Numbered from the stretch's first letter, positions 25,320-34,964 are shown. The stretch is 64,000 nt of DNA from CBDCGJ01 sp965216645 (GCA_965216645.1 CBDCGJ010000067.1:1-64000), one strand, 5' to 3'. Numbers and translations: made by a program. Notes: generated by a model from the sequence alone, not told the origin.

Positions 25320-26621
25320 TCAGTAGATTGGGAAGGCGGTGCACAACGCCTCAACCTTGGCCTTGACTTCGGCCTCGACAGTCGCGTCGCCATCCGGGTT
25401 CGCGGCATTCGCATCCAGAACATCGGCAATCAAGTGACCGATTTGCTGGAATTCGGCGACACCGAAACCGCGGGTGGTGCCGGCCGGGGTGCCGAGGCGG
25501 ATCCCGGACGTCACCATCGGCTTCTCCGGATCGAAGGGGATACCGTTCTTGTTGCAGGTGATGGCGGCGCGGCCGAGCGCCGTTTCGGCGACATTGCCGG
25601 TCAACCCTTTGGGCCGTAGATCGACCAGCATCAAATGCGTATCGGTACCGCCCGAGACGATCGCCAATCCCCGGTCCAGCAGGACTTCGGCCAACGCCTT
25701 AGCATTATCGACGACGGCCTGGGCATAGATCTTGAAATCCGGCCGTAAGGCCTCGCCGAAAGCAACCGCCTTGGCGGCGATCACGTGCATCAGCGGCCCG
25801 CCCTGCAGGCCGGGAAAGACCGCTGAATTGATTTTCTTTCCGATATCCGGCGAATCGGACAGAATCATACCACCACGAGGCCCCCGTAGCGTCTTGTGGG
25901 TCGTGGTCGTGACCACATGCGCGTGGGGCAGCGGGCTCGGATGCACGCCGGCCGCCACCAAACCGGCGAAATGAGCCATATCCACCATCAAATAGGCCCC
26001 GACCTCGTCGGCAATCTCCCGCATGGCGGCGAAATCGATGATGCGCGGATAGGCGGAGCCACCGGCGATGATCAGTTTCGGTTTGTTTTCCCGCGCCAGG
26101 TCGCGCATCTCGTCCATGTCGATCAGATGTTCGTCCGGATCGACATTGTAGGAAACCACATTGAACCACTTGCCGGACTGGTTGGGTGGCGCGCCGTGCG
26201 TAAGATGCCCGCCGGCGGCCAGTGAAAGCCCCATGAAGGTATCGCCGGGCCGCAGCAATGCCATAAACACCGCTTGATTCGCCTGCGCGCCGGAATGCGG
26301 CTGCACATTGGCGAAGGCGCAGTCGAACAGCTTCGTCGCCCGCTCGATCGCCAAGTTCTCGGCGACATCCACATGCCCGCAACCGCCGTAATAGCGCCGG
26401 CCCGGATAACCCTCGGCATATTTGTTGGTCATTACGCTGCCTTGCGCCTGCAATACCGCGCGGGACACGATGTTTTCCGAGGCGATCAACTCGATCTCGT
26501 ACCGTTGGCGTTTGAGTTCGCCCTCGATACCCGCAAAGATCTCGGGATCGGCGTCTTCCAAGTCGTCATTGAAAAAACCAACAGGAAGCAAGTCGCCAGC
26601 TATGGCCGTGTTTGAGGTCAT
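25320..26621 (-). CDS. glyA: serine hydroxymethyltransferase
   Basis: A 433-residue PLP enzyme that interconverts serine and glycine with tetrahydrofolate. Seen are YAEGYPGRRYYGGCGHVD, the PLP-lysine motif VVTTTTHKTLRGPRGG and TSGIRLGTPAGTTRGFG. The ATG at 26621 is chosen because AGGAAAC lies just upstream and the family starts here (FFNDDLEDADPEIF); the frame above it extends 39 codons without similarity. It leads the nrdR-rib run. Confidence 0.95.
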   Translation of the reverse strand: MTSNTAIAGDLLPVGFFNDDLEDADPEIFAGIEGELKRQRYEIELIASENIVSRAVLQAQGSVMTNKYAEGYPGRRYYGGCGHVDVAENLAIERATKLFDCAFANVQPHSGAQANQAVFMALLRPGDTFMGLSLAAGGHLTHGAPPNQSGKWFNVVSYNVDPDEHLIDMDEMRDLARENKPKLIIAGGSAYPRIIDFAAMREIADEVGAYLMVDMAHFAGLVAAGVHPSPLPHAHVVTTTTHKTLRGPRGGMILSDSPDIGKKINSAVFPGLQGGPLMHVIAAKAVAFGEALRPDFKIYAQAVVDNAKALAEVLLDRGLAIVSGGTDTHLMLVDLRPKGLTGNVAETALGRAAITCNKNGIPFDPEKPMVTSGIRLGTPAGTTRGFGVAEFQQIGHLIADVLDANAANPDGDATVEAEVKAKVEALCTAFPIY

Positions 26622-27051
26622 GGATTCGTTTCCTAATATAACCGCATGTAACAAAAAACAAAAAGACGCTTCAGCATTGCCGTATAATGGCTTGATCGCT
26701 TGGCCGCGTACCGACCCAATACGCCGGAACGCTGCCACGATATCTTGTGAATAACACGGCAGCGCCCTCCAGTGAAGGTATCGATTACCAGATCGGGCAT
26801 TCGGACGCTTGGATGGCGGACAATAGATCTAAAATCCGCCCCTCAGAAAACTTTTCCTGACAAACAGTTGTGCTTTGGGCGTAAATAAGCTAGTCAATTC
26901 GAAACATAATTTGGTGCTGTTCATGCAGCAACGCAATTTTGTCGGAAGCAATAGAAAATTTAGTCAATTTGACCCGCGACAAAGATAAACGAATTAATCA
27001 ATTTTTTTAAGCTTATGTATCTTATCAATAACAACAGTGGCGACCTGAAGG
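26622..27051. promoter_or_regulatory. AT-rich intergenic region between glyA and mucR
   Basis: No gene is seen in these 430 bases, which are much richer in A and T than the neighbours. Three copies of a TARTCAATT word occur on the mucR side: TAGTCAATT at 26891 and 26961, and TAATCAATT at 26995. Ros/MucR proteins bind AT-rich DNA and often repress their own gene, so these are candidate operators. They are followed by a T-run (27001-27008) and GAAGG before the mucR ATG. Confidence 0.45.
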
Positions 27052-27468
27052 ATGGATAATCTAGAACAATCGAACACGCAGGATTTACTGCACCTAACGA
27101 CGGATATAGTCGCGGCCTATGTGAGTAATAATTCGGTGTCGACGGACGACTTACCGAAAATTATTGTCTCGACCTATAAGACTTTGAAGGATCAGCACGA
27201 GGACGCTGAGAATAAACCGGAGCCTGATCCGGTTCCCGCCGCGCCGATCCGTCGGTCGATCCAGCCGGATTACATCATCTGTTTGGAGGACGGGAAGAAG
27301 CTGAAAATGCTCAAGCGCTACCTCAGGACGCAATACAACCTAACGCCGGAAGAATATCGCGCGAAATGGGGATTGCCGTCGGACTATCCCATGGTTGCGC
27401 CCAATTACTCCAAGCAGCGTTCCAATTTCGCCAAAACCATCGGGCTGGGCCGCCGCCGGAAAAACTAG
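27052..27468 (+). CDS. MucR/Ros family transcriptional regulator
   Basis: The 138-residue product is a Ros/MucR regulator: LTTDIVAAYVSNNSVS at the N-terminus and the zinc-finger region SIQPDYIICLEDGKKLKMLKRYLRTQYNLTPEEYRAKWGLPSDYPMVAPNYS. The first cysteine of the finger is present (IICLEDG), but the second Cys position of the Ros finger (C-x2-C/D) is Asp, as in many MucR proteins. Such proteins act as H-NS-like silencers and control surface and cell-cycle genes. It stops one base before the opposing gene's stop. Confidence 0.92.
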   Translation: MDNLEQSNTQDLLHLTTDIVAAYVSNNSVSTDDLPKIIVSTYKTLKDQHEDAENKPEPDPVPAAPIRRSIQPDYIICLEDGKKLKMLKRYLRTQYNLTPEEYRAKWGLPSDYPMVAPNYSKQRSNFAKTIGLGRRRKN

Positions 27469-27469
27469 G

Positions 27470-27691
27470 TTATACCATCAAGCCGTCACGGCGCGCGGCG
27501 TCCGGATCGCCGCGTTTCTTCCGCAGAACATACAAAAGTTTGTTGATCGCCACCTCTTCCAGCCGTTTTTGACTGGCATTGGCGTCGCCGACGATGGACA
27601 CCTCGAGTCGGGATTCGGGGTCGATGGCGATGACTTTCACATACCGCCCGGCCGGGATGAACTCCAGATAGAATTGCTTGCGCCTGGAAAT
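27470..27691 (-). CDS. small conserved DUF6898-type protein, probable ATT start
   Basis: The minus-strand frame after hemA translates to a compact 73-residue alpha/beta protein: RKQFYLEFIPAGRYVKVIAIDP, EVSIVGDANASQ, and EEVAINKLLYVLRKKRG. This looks like the small DUF6898 family found behind hemA in alphaproteobacteria (recalled, not searched). The frame directly follows the hemA stop TAA; the only upstream start-like codon is ATT at 27691, three bases after that stop. A GTG about 18 codons in would cut off the first strand. Expression probably relies on coupling to hemA. Function unknown. Confidence 0.68.
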   Translation of the reverse strand: MSRRKQFYLEFIPAGRYVKVIAIDPESRLEVSIVGDANASQKRLEEVAINKLLYVLRKKRGDPDAARRDGLMV

Positions 27692-27694
27692 GGT

Positions 27695-28906
27695 TTAGGC
27701 CGCTTTCTGAAGTCCGAGGTCGCGCCATACCGCGTTCAGCGCGGCCACGAGATCATGCATCATGGCGTCGTCATGGAACGGCGTCGGCGTGAAACGCAGC
27801 CGTTCGGTCCCGCGCGGTACCGTCGGAAAATTGATCGGTTGAACGTATATTCCGTGTTGTTCCAATAGCTTGTCCGACGCGGCTTTACACAGCACCGGAT
27901 CGCCCACCATGACCGGGACGATATGGCTCTCAGACACCATCACCGGCAAACCGGCGTCCAGCAACAGGGCCTTGAGCCGCGCCGCCCGCTCCTGATGGCT
28001 TTCCCGCTCCCGCCCGGACGCCTTCAAATGCCGCACGCTGGCCAGGGCACCGGCGGCCAGCACCGGCGACAAGGACGTCGAGAAAATGAAACTCTGCGCG
28101 TAGCTGCGCACGCAATCGATGATATTGGCGCTGCCGGTGATGAACCCGCCCATCACGCCGTAAGCCTTGGCCAAGGTCCCCTCGATGATATCGAGCCGAT
28201 GCATCACCCCTTCGCGCTCGGCAACGCCGCCGCCTCTGGGCCCGTAAAGGCCGACCGCGTGAACTTCGTCCAGATAGGTCAACGCGTTGTATCTATCGGC
28301 CAGATCGCAAATCTCGGCAATCGGCGCGATATCGCCATCCATGGAATAAACTGACTCGAACGCGATCAGCTTCGGCGCCGCCGGATCGGCTTCCTTCAGC
28401 AGTTCTTCCAGATGCGCCAAGTCGTTGTGCCGCCAAATCTTTTTCGCGCAATTGCCATGCCTGATTCCTTCGATCATCGAGGCATGGTTGAGCGCATCGG
28501 AAAAGATGACGCAACCGGGCAGCAATTTCGCCAACGTGGATAGGGTCGCTTCGTTGGAGATATAACCGGAGGTGAACAGCAACGCCGCCTCCTTGCCGTG
28601 CAGGTCCGCCAGTTCCCGTTCCAACATCACGTGATAATGGGTGGTGCCGGAGATATTGCGGGTGCCGCCGGAACCGGCGCCGACGAGATCCGTGGCCTCG
28701 TGCATCGCCGCCAGCACGGCCGGGTGCTGCCCCATGCCCAGATAGTCGTTGGAACACCAAACCCGGATATTGCGCTCGCTGTCGCCGTCATGCCAGATCG
28801 CGTCCGGAAAGGCGCCGCGCTTGCGGGACAGTTCGGCGAACACGCGGTAGCGGCCTTCCTGATGTAAATCCTCAAGGCTATCGGCCAAAATGCGGTCGTA
28901 ATCCAT
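27695..28906 (-). CDS. hemA: 5-aminolevulinate synthase
   Basis: A 403-residue PLP enzyme condensing glycine with succinyl-CoA in the C4 heme pathway. Motifs include WCSNDYLGMGQHP, GSGGTRNISGTTHYH, LDEVHAVGLYGPRGGG and the PLP lysine in GTLAKAYGVMGG. The ATG at 28906 (MDYDRILADSL) matches the family start; the frame extends 15 codons above it. A C4-type hemA is itself a mark of alphaproteobacteria. Confidence 0.95.
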   Translation of the reverse strand: MDYDRILADSLEDLHQEGRYRVFAELSRKRGAFPDAIWHDGDSERNIRVWCSNDYLGMGQHPAVLAAMHEATDLVGAGSGGTRNISGTTHYHVMLERELADLHGKEAALLFTSGYISNEATLSTLAKLLPGCVIFSDALNHASMIEGIRHGNCAKKIWRHNDLAHLEELLKEADPAAPKLIAFESVYSMDGDIAPIAEICDLADRYNALTYLDEVHAVGLYGPRGGGVAEREGVMHRLDIIEGTLAKAYGVMGGFITGSANIIDCVRSYAQSFIFSTSLSPVLAAGALASVRHLKASGRERESHQERAARLKALLLDAGLPVMVSESHIVPVMVGDPVLCKAASDKLLEQHGIYVQPINFPTVPRGTERLRFTPTPFHDDAMMHDLVAALNAVWRDLGLQKAA

Positions 28907-29165
28907 TTCAAATATCCCAGATTTGCGGGCATTGCCGGTCGCGCGCGGCACCGCTTAATCCCGCAAGCAATATCGGTTAAGACCAACACCACAAATATAG
29001 CAAACGTCAATTAACACTTAGTTGACCAGATGCCGTCCGGCAATTGATCTATCCCCTAGTCAGCCATGCGGCAAAGTCATATAACGCCGAGGTTATCGGT
29101 GCTTTGTTTCAAATCAAACCCCGCCCCCGGATTTAATTGCAGCCAGCCAGGAAGGAATTTGCCCC

Positions 29166-30368
29166 ATGAGCGGAAATGCCGGCGTATCGCTTGATAGTTT
29201 TAACTGGGAAGACCCGTTCCTGCTGGAAGAACAGCTGACCGAGGAAGAGCGCCTGGTGCGCGATACGGCCCGCGAGTATTGCCAGGACAAACTGCTGCCG
29301 CGCGTGGTCGAGGCGACCATGAACGACCACTTCCATCGGGAAATCATGAACGAAATGGGCGAGGTCGGCCTGCTCGGCGCCACCATCGAAGGCTATGGCT
29401 GTGCCGGCGTGAGCTATGTCGCCTATGGCCTGATCGCCCGCGAAATCGAGAAGGTCGACAGCGGCTACCGCTCCGCCGCCAGCGTCCAATCCAGCCTGGT
29501 CATGCATCCGATCAACGCCTATGGGTCGGAGGAGCAACGGCAGAAGTACCTGCCTAAGCTGGCGACCGGCGAATGGGTCGGCTGCTTCGGTCTGACCGAG
29601 CCGGATCACGGCAGCGATCCCGCCAGCATGGTCACCCGGGCGAAGAAGGCCGACGGCGGTTATGTGCTGAACGGCGCCAAGATGTGGATCACCAATTCGC
29701 CAATCGCCGATCTGGCCGTGGTTTGGGCCAAGGACGATAGCGAGAAGGTCCGCGGCTTCGTCGTCGAACGCGATTTCAAGGGTTTCGAAACGCCGGAAAT
29801 CAAGAATAAATTGTCGCTAAGGGCCTCCATCACCGGAGAGATCGTGCTCGAGGACTGTTTCGTGCCGGAGGAGAACCTTCTTCCCAACACATCCGGCCTC
29901 GGCGGTCCCTTCGGCTGTCTGAACCGGGCCCGCTACGGCATCTCCTGGGGTGCCACCGGGGCCGCGGAAGGTTGCTGGCGGGCGGCTCACACCTATGTCA
30001 TGGAGCGCAAGCAGTTCGGCGCGCCGCTGGCGTCTTATCAACTGGTGCAGAAGAAACTGGCCGACATGCAGACCGAAATCGCCCTCTCCCTGCAAGCCTG
30101 CCTGCGCGTCGGCCGTTTGATGGACGAAGGCCGGGCGACACCGGAAATGATATCGCTGATCAAACGCAATGCTTGCGGCAAGGCGCTCGATATCGCCCGC
30201 ACGGCCCGCGATATGCACGGCGCCAATGGTATTTCGGCCGAATATCATGTCATGCGCCATGTCCTGAACCTGGAAACCGTGAACACCTATGAGGGCACCC
30301 ACGACATGCATGCGCTGATCCTGGGCCGGGCGCAGACCGGCGTCCAAGCCTTCACCCGTAAGGCTTAA
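29166..30368 (+). CDS. gcdH: glutaryl-CoA dehydrogenase-type acyl-CoA dehydrogenase
   Basis: A 400-residue flavoprotein. The N-terminal FNWEDPFLLEEQLTEEERLVRDTAREY, the GCFGLTEPDHGSDP segment, and NTYEGTHDMHALILGRAQTG with the catalytic Glu all match glutaryl-CoA dehydrogenase, which converts glutaryl-CoA to crotonyl-CoA in lysine and tryptophan breakdown. It lies 15 bases before an EamA transporter on the same strand. Confidence 0.9.
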   Translation: MSGNAGVSLDSFNWEDPFLLEEQLTEEERLVRDTAREYCQDKLLPRVVEATMNDHFHREIMNEMGEVGLLGATIEGYGCAGVSYVAYGLIAREIEKVDSGYRSAASVQSSLVMHPINAYGSEEQRQKYLPKLATGEWVGCFGLTEPDHGSDPASMVTRAKKADGGYVLNGAKMWITNSPIADLAVVWAKDDSEKVRGFVVERDFKGFETPEIKNKLSLRASITGEIVLEDCFVPEENLLPNTSGLGGPFGCLNRARYGISWGATGAAEGCWRAAHTYVMERKQFGAPLASYQLVQKKLADMQTEIALSLQACLRVGRLMDEGRATPEMISLIKRNACGKALDIARTARDMHGANGISAEYHVMRHVLNLETVNTYEGTHDMHALILGRAQTGVQAFTRKA

Positions 30369-30383
30369 AGGGCCTAAGGCGGC

Positions 30384-31316
30384 ATGTCATCTGACGACCC
30401 GCTGGACCGGGTCACGCCAAAACGCTTCCTGATGCTCATCATGCTGTCACTCTGCTGGGGCAGCTTCTGGCCGGTCATGAAGGTCGCGCTGGCGGAAATG
30501 CCGCTCTTCTCCTTCCGGGCGCTTTCCGGCATGTTGGGCGCGGCCTTTATCCTGCTCGTCGCCCTCCTATCGGGCCGTAATCTGCGGTTTCCCCGGGAAC
30601 ATTTGTGGCCGCTGATCGGCGTATCGCTGGTCGCCACCACCTGCTGGTTCGTGCTCAGCGCGGTCGGCGTGATGACGATCGGGTCCGGCCGCTCCACTCT
30701 GATCGCCTACACCATGCCGCTTTGGTCTTTCATTCTGGGAATTTTCCTGCTTGGCGAACGACCGACGGCAAAACGTTGGTTGGGCCTCGCCATCGGCCTG
30801 TCCGGGGTCCTAATCATGGTGTCGCAGGACTATGAGGCTTTTCTCGCCGCGCCCTGGGGCCTTGTCGCCATGATCATGGCGGCGGCGATCTGGGCGCTGG
30901 GCACGGTCCTGATCAAAATGCGGGATTGGCAGATGCCGAACCTGACTTTCGCCGGCTGGCAGACGGTTTTCGGCACGCTGCCGGTTTGCCTGGTCGCGGT
31001 TATTTTCGAGACATTCGATCCAGGCGAGATTTCGACCACCGCCTGGCTGGCGATGGCCTATGTGGGGATCGTCGGGGTCGGTATCGGGGTCACCCTGTTT
31101 TTCGCGATCGTGCGCATGCTGCCGATCAGCGTCACCACCCTCGGCATCTTGTTGGTTCCTGTCGTCGGATTGTTGTCCAGCGCCCTGACCATCGAGCGAT
31201 TCCTCGGCTGGCCGGAATATGTCGCGCTCGGGCTTATCCTGCTCAGCATGACGGCGGTCATGCCGATGCCGAATCTGAAACGGCTGTTTGGACAGCGGCT
31301 TAGCGGAACCGGGTAA
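30384..31316 (+). CDS. EamA/DMT family transporter
   Basis: The 310-residue protein has ten hydrophobic segments in two EamA repeats. It starts with RFLMLIMLSLCWGSFWPVMKVAL, and the second repeat begins near LVAMIMAAAIWALGTVLIKM. It is an inner membrane exporter or importer of an unknown metabolite. Its last 17 bases overlap the convergent LdtR-like gene. Confidence 0.86.
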   Translation: MSSDDPLDRVTPKRFLMLIMLSLCWGSFWPVMKVALAEMPLFSFRALSGMLGAAFILLVALLSGRNLRFPREHLWPLIGVSLVATTCWFVLSAVGVMTIGSGRSTLIAYTMPLWSFILGIFLLGERPTAKRWLGLAIGLSGVLIMVSQDYEAFLAAPWGLVAMIMAAAIWALGTVLIKMRDWQMPNLTFAGWQTVFGTLPVCLVAVIFETFDPGEISTTAWLAMAYVGIVGVGIGVTLFFAIVRMLPISVTTLGILLVPVVGLLSSALTIERFLGWPEYVALGLILLSMTAVMPMPNLKRLFGQRLSGTG

Positions 31317-31779
31317 GGTCCGCCCAGAACCGCTCCATCGCTTTCAGCGTATTGGTCATCTCTTTCAATTCGGCGCCGTCGACCCGACCGCTTTCGGCCA
31401 GTTTGTCGACATGCTCCTCGAACAGATCGCGCAGGATTTCCCTTAACGCCCGTCCCTTTTCCGTCAATTGGACGCGGGAGGAGCGGCGGTCATGCTGGGA
31501 CCGTTCCTGATCGAGATAGCCGTTCTCAACCAGCTTCTTCAAATTGTAAGAGACATTGGAGCCGAGATAATAACCCCGATAAGTCAAATCGCCGACGGTC
31601 AACGTCTCATCGCCGACATTGTAAAGGATTAAGCTTTGAACGTTGTTTATATCCGAATATCCAAGCCGTTCCAGGTCCGCCTTCATGATGTCCAAAAATT
31701 GGCGGTGCAGCCGTTCGATGAGCGTCAGGCATTCCCAATACGACGCGCGATCCAATACAAATTCATGTTCTTCCGACAT
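31300..31779 (-). CDS. MarR-type regulator, LdtR-like
   Basis: A 159-residue winged-helix regulator. The DNA-binding part is TVGDLTYRGYYLGSNVSYNLKKLVENGYLDQERSQHDRRSSRVQLTEKG; the YYLGSNVSYNLKKL recognition helix is typical of LdtR-like proteins of alphaproteobacteria, which control cell-wall and stress genes. A GTG sits one codon above the ATG at 31779, which I prefer. It converges on and overlaps the transporter gene. Confidence 0.85.
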   Translation of the reverse strand: MSEEHEFVLDRASYWECLTLIERLHRQFLDIMKADLERLGYSDINNVQSLILYNVGDETLTVGDLTYRGYYLGSNVSYNLKKLVENGYLDQERSQHDRRSSRVQLTEKGRALREILRDLFEEHVDKLAESGRVDGAELKEMTNTLKAMERFWADLTRFR

Positions 31780-31828
31780 CACTTACTTTCCTCTGCAACT
31801 GGCACAGCGAGGTCAACCTTACCGCTTT

Positions 31829-32719
31829 TCAGGCTTCGCCACGAATCATTCTGATTATGCCAGAGAAATCAACTTCGCCATGCCCGGCATTTTCAAATAA
31901 CGCGTAAAGCGACGAGGCCGCCGCGCCCAAGGGCGTGGCCGCGTCCGAGGCCTGCGCGGCGGCTTGTGCCAAACGTAAATCCTTTAACATCATCGCCGCC
32001 GTAAATCCCGCCTGATAATCGTTGTTGGCGGGCGACGTCGGCACCGGTCCGGGCACTGGACAATAGGTGTTCAGGGACCAGCACTGACCCGAGGCCGTCG
32101 ATGAAATATCATAAAGTTTCTGGTGATCGAGGCCAAGTTTCTCAGCCAAAACAAAGGCTTCGCCGACCGCGATCATGGAGACGCCGAGGATCATATTGTT
32201 ACAGATCTTCGCCGCCTGTCCGTTGCCGGAACCGCCCGCGTGAACGATATTCGCGCCCATGATGTCCAACAACGGCTTAGCGCGCGCGAAGGCATCATCC
32301 GGACCGCCGCACATAAATGTCAGCGTCCCGGCCTCCGCCCCACCGACGCCGCCGGAGACCGGTGCGTCCAGCATCTCATAACCCGCCTCGGCCGCCGCAG
32401 CGGCGACGACCCGGGCCGATTCCACGTCGATCGTCGACGAATCGATGAACAGGGTTCCCTCATCCGCAGACGCGATGACGCCGTCATCGGCTTGATAGAC
32501 CGAGCGGACATGGCTGCCGGCCGGCAGCATGGTGATCACCGTATCGACACCGGCAGACGCGGCCGCGATCGACGGCACCGCCTCGCCGCCGGCGGCGACG
32601 ACAGCATCGACGGCGGCGGCGGCGAGATCGAACACTTTCACCTGATGACCGGCGGCGATCAGATTGCGCGCCATCGGGCCGCCCATATTACCGACCCCGA
32701 TAAATCCGATCACGCTCAT
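31829..32719 (-). CDS. mmsB: 3-hydroxyisobutyrate dehydrogenase
   Basis: A 296-residue beta-hydroxyacid dehydrogenase: NAD motif GFIGVGNMGGPMARNL, substrate motif DAPVSGGVGGAEAGTL, catalytic lysine in GNGQAAKICNNM and the DYQAGFTAAMMLKDLRLA helix typical of MmsB. It oxidises 3-hydroxyisobutyrate in valine breakdown. Its start overlaps the upstream hydrolase gene by 4 bases. Confidence 0.92.
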   Translation of the reverse strand: MSVIGFIGVGNMGGPMARNLIAAGHQVKVFDLAAAAVDAVVAAGGEAVPSIAAASAGVDTVITMLPAGSHVRSVYQADDGVIASADEGTLFIDSSTIDVESARVVAAAAAEAGYEMLDAPVSGGVGGAEAGTLTFMCGGPDDAFARAKPLLDIMGANIVHAGGSGNGQAAKICNNMILGVSMIAVGEAFVLAEKLGLDHQKLYDISSTASGQCWSLNTYCPVPGPVPTSPANNDYQAGFTAAMMLKDLRLAQAAAQASDAATPLGAAASSLYALFENAGHGEVDFSGIIRMIRGEA

Positions 32720-33828
32720 TCCATTTCTCCCACACTCATCCGTCGACGGACATAGTTCTTGTCCCGCGCGCGCGCGAATGTCAAATCGCCAGCGCTCGCC
32801 GGCGCATCGAAATAGCGCGCCACATCCTCATCCGTGCAATCGGCAAGGCTGGCCGGCCGCCATTTCGGCTGCTGATCCTTGTCGATCACAACCGCCCGAA
32901 CGCCTTCGTAAAAATCATGACCCTCGATGCAGCCGCAAGCGATACGGTATTCCATATGCATACATTGATCGAAAGACAAGTTCGCTCCGCTGGTGATCTG
33001 GCGGAAGGCGATGCGCATGCTGGTCGGCGACTTGGCCAACATGGTGGCGTGGTTGGCCAGGGCCCACTCGTCTTTTTGGTTTTCCAGCAGCCCCGCCATA
33101 ACGTTATCCAGACTATCGCCCGCGAACGCCTTGTCGATGGCGCCGCGCAGATAAGACAAGGTCGGCTCGCCCGGGTCGCTGGCGCGGGCGGAGATCGTCT
33201 TATCAACCGCGGCAAAGGCGTCGCCGCCATAATCCGCCGCCGCCAGATCGTCGATCAGAGCAGACAATCGATCGCTTGCCACATGCACGTCGCAAACACC
33301 GGTATAGACCGCATCCGCCGCTTTCATGCGCGCGCCGGTCAGCGCCAAATAGAGGCCGATCTTACCCGGCAAGCGGGACAGGAAATAACTGCCGCCGACA
33401 TCGGGGAACAGTCCGATGCCGGTTTCCGGCATGGCGAAACTGGTCCGCTCCGTCGCCACCCGATGGGAACCGTGAACCGACACCCCGACGCCGCCGCCCA
33501 TGACGATGCCGTCCATCAGCGCCACATAAGGCTTCGGAAAGTGAAAGATGTCCGAATTCAATCGGTATTCGTCGCGGTAGAAGTCATAGGGATACGTACC
33601 GCCGGCCCGGCCTTCGTCATAGAGCAGGCGGACATCGCCGCCGGCGCAGAAGGCTCTGTCGCCGGCCCCCTGGACGACGACGCAAGCCACGTCATCGTCC
33701 TGCTCGAAATCGCGGAGCCAGGCATGCAGCTGCAGCGCCATTTCATGGCTCAGCGCGTTCAGTGCCTTCTCCCGATTCAAGGTGATCAGGGCGACCGGCC
33801 CGCGCCGCTCTAAGACAATATCGTTCAT
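32716..33828 (-). CDS. 3-hydroxyisobutyryl-CoA hydrolase
   Basis: The 370-residue product is an enoyl-CoA hydratase fold enzyme: AGDRAFCAGGDVRLLYDEGR, MDGIVMGGGVGVSVHGSHRVATERT and FAMPETGIGLFPDVGGSYFLSRLPG match HIBYL-CoA hydrolase, with the family's longer C-terminus (EYRIACGC, FYEGVRAVVIDKD). It acts between methacrylyl-CoA hydration and MmsB in valine catabolism. It overlaps both neighbours by 4 bases. Confidence 0.92.
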   Translation of the reverse strand: MNDIVLERRGPVALITLNREKALNALSHEMALQLHAWLRDFEQDDDVACVVVQGAGDRAFCAGGDVRLLYDEGRAGGTYPYDFYRDEYRLNSDIFHFPKPYVALMDGIVMGGGVGVSVHGSHRVATERTSFAMPETGIGLFPDVGGSYFLSRLPGKIGLYLALTGARMKAADAVYTGVCDVHVASDRLSALIDDLAAADYGGDAFAAVDKTISARASDPGEPTLSYLRGAIDKAFAGDSLDNVMAGLLENQKDEWALANHATMLAKSPTSMRIAFRQITSGANLSFDQCMHMEYRIACGCIEGHDFYEGVRAVVIDKDQQPKWRPASLADCTDEDVARYFDAPASAGDLTFARARDKNYVRRRMSVGEME

Positions 33829-34961
33829 CGCAGCAACTGCCGGGCGACGATGACGCGCATGATTTCGTTGGTGCCTTCCAGAATTTGGTGCACCCGCACG
33901 TCGCGTAAAAAGCGTTCGATGGGGAAATCCTTCAGATAACCGTAGCCGCCATGCAGCTGCAGGGCTTGATTGACGATGTCGAAGCCGGCGTCCGTGGCGA
34001 ACCGCTTGGCCATGGCAGCGAGTTGGGTGGCATTCGGATCCTTTCGGTCGACGGCGTTGGCGGCCTGCCGCACCATCAGGCGGGCCGCTTCCAACTCGGT
34101 CGCCATATCGGCAATACGAAACTGCAGCGCCTGGAATTCGGCCAACTCCTTACCGAACTGCTTGCGCGTCTTCAGATGCTCGATGGCCGCCTCAAGGCTG
34201 CTTTGTGCGCCCCCGAGGGAGCAGGCGGCGATATTCAGACGGCCGCCGTCGAGGCCTTGCATGGCGATCTTGAAGCCGTCTCCCTCGGCGCCGATCCGGT
34301 TGGCCACCGGGATCCGGCAATCCTCGAAGATCACCTGGGCCGTCGGTTGCGAGTTCCAACCCAGTTTGCGTTCCTGTGCGCCGAAGCTGAGACCCGGCGT
34401 GTCTTTCTCGACGACCAGGCAGGAAATTCCCTTGGCGCCTTCGCCGCCCGTACGGACCATGACGACATAAATATCGGACATGCCGCCGCCGGAAATAAAC
34501 GCTTTCGACCCGTTCAACACATAGTCGTCGCCGTCCCGGACCGCTTTGGTTTTCAGCCCCGCCGCGTCGGAGCCGGCATTGGGCTCCGTCAGGCAATAGC
34601 TGGCAAAGTGATCCATCGCGCAAAGCTTAGGCAGCCATGTCTCCCGCTGCGCGTCATCGCCATAACGGTCGATCATCCAGCTGGCCATGTTGTGGATCGA
34701 GATATAGGCGGCGGTGGAGGTGCAGGCCGCCGCCAACTGCTCGAAGATCACCGTGGCGTCGAGCCGGCCGAGACCGGAGCCGCCGACATCCTCCGCCACA
34801 TAAATGCCGCCGAAACCGAGCGCCGCGGCGGCGCGCAGGGTCTCCGCCGGAAAGGTCTTGTTCTCGTCCCAATCGGCCGCATGCGGGGCGATTTCGGCCG
34901 TCGCAAAACTGCGCGCGGCGTCCTGAAACGCCTGTTGTTCTTCGCTGAGCGCGAAGTCCAT
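33825..34961 (-). CDS. acyl-CoA dehydrogenase, probably isobutyryl-CoA dehydrogenase
   Basis: A 378-residue flavoprotein of the ACAD family. It starts with the standard MDFALSEEQQAFQDAARSF; YCLTEPNAGSDAAGLKTKA and the LQLHGGYGYLKDFPIERFLRDVRVHQILEGTNEIMR end are clear. The operon with HIBYL-CoA hydrolase and mmsB suggests isobutyryl-CoA as substrate, an inference from context. Three bases separate it from the gene upstream. Confidence 0.9.
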   Translation of the reverse strand: MDFALSEEQQAFQDAARSFATAEIAPHAADWDENKTFPAETLRAAAALGFGGIYVAEDVGGSGLGRLDATVIFEQLAAACTSTAAYISIHNMASWMIDRYGDDAQRETWLPKLCAMDHFASYCLTEPNAGSDAAGLKTKAVRDGDDYVLNGSKAFISGGGMSDIYVVMVRTGGEGAKGISCLVVEKDTPGLSFGAQERKLGWNSQPTAQVIFEDCRIPVANRIGAEGDGFKIAMQGLDGGRLNIAACSLGGAQSSLEAAIEHLKTRKQFGKELAEFQALQFRIADMATELEAARLMVRQAANAVDRKDPNATQLAAMAKRFATDAGFDIVNQALQLHGGYGYLKDFPIERFLRDVRVHQILEGTNEIMRVIVARQLLR

Positions 34962-34964
34962 GGA

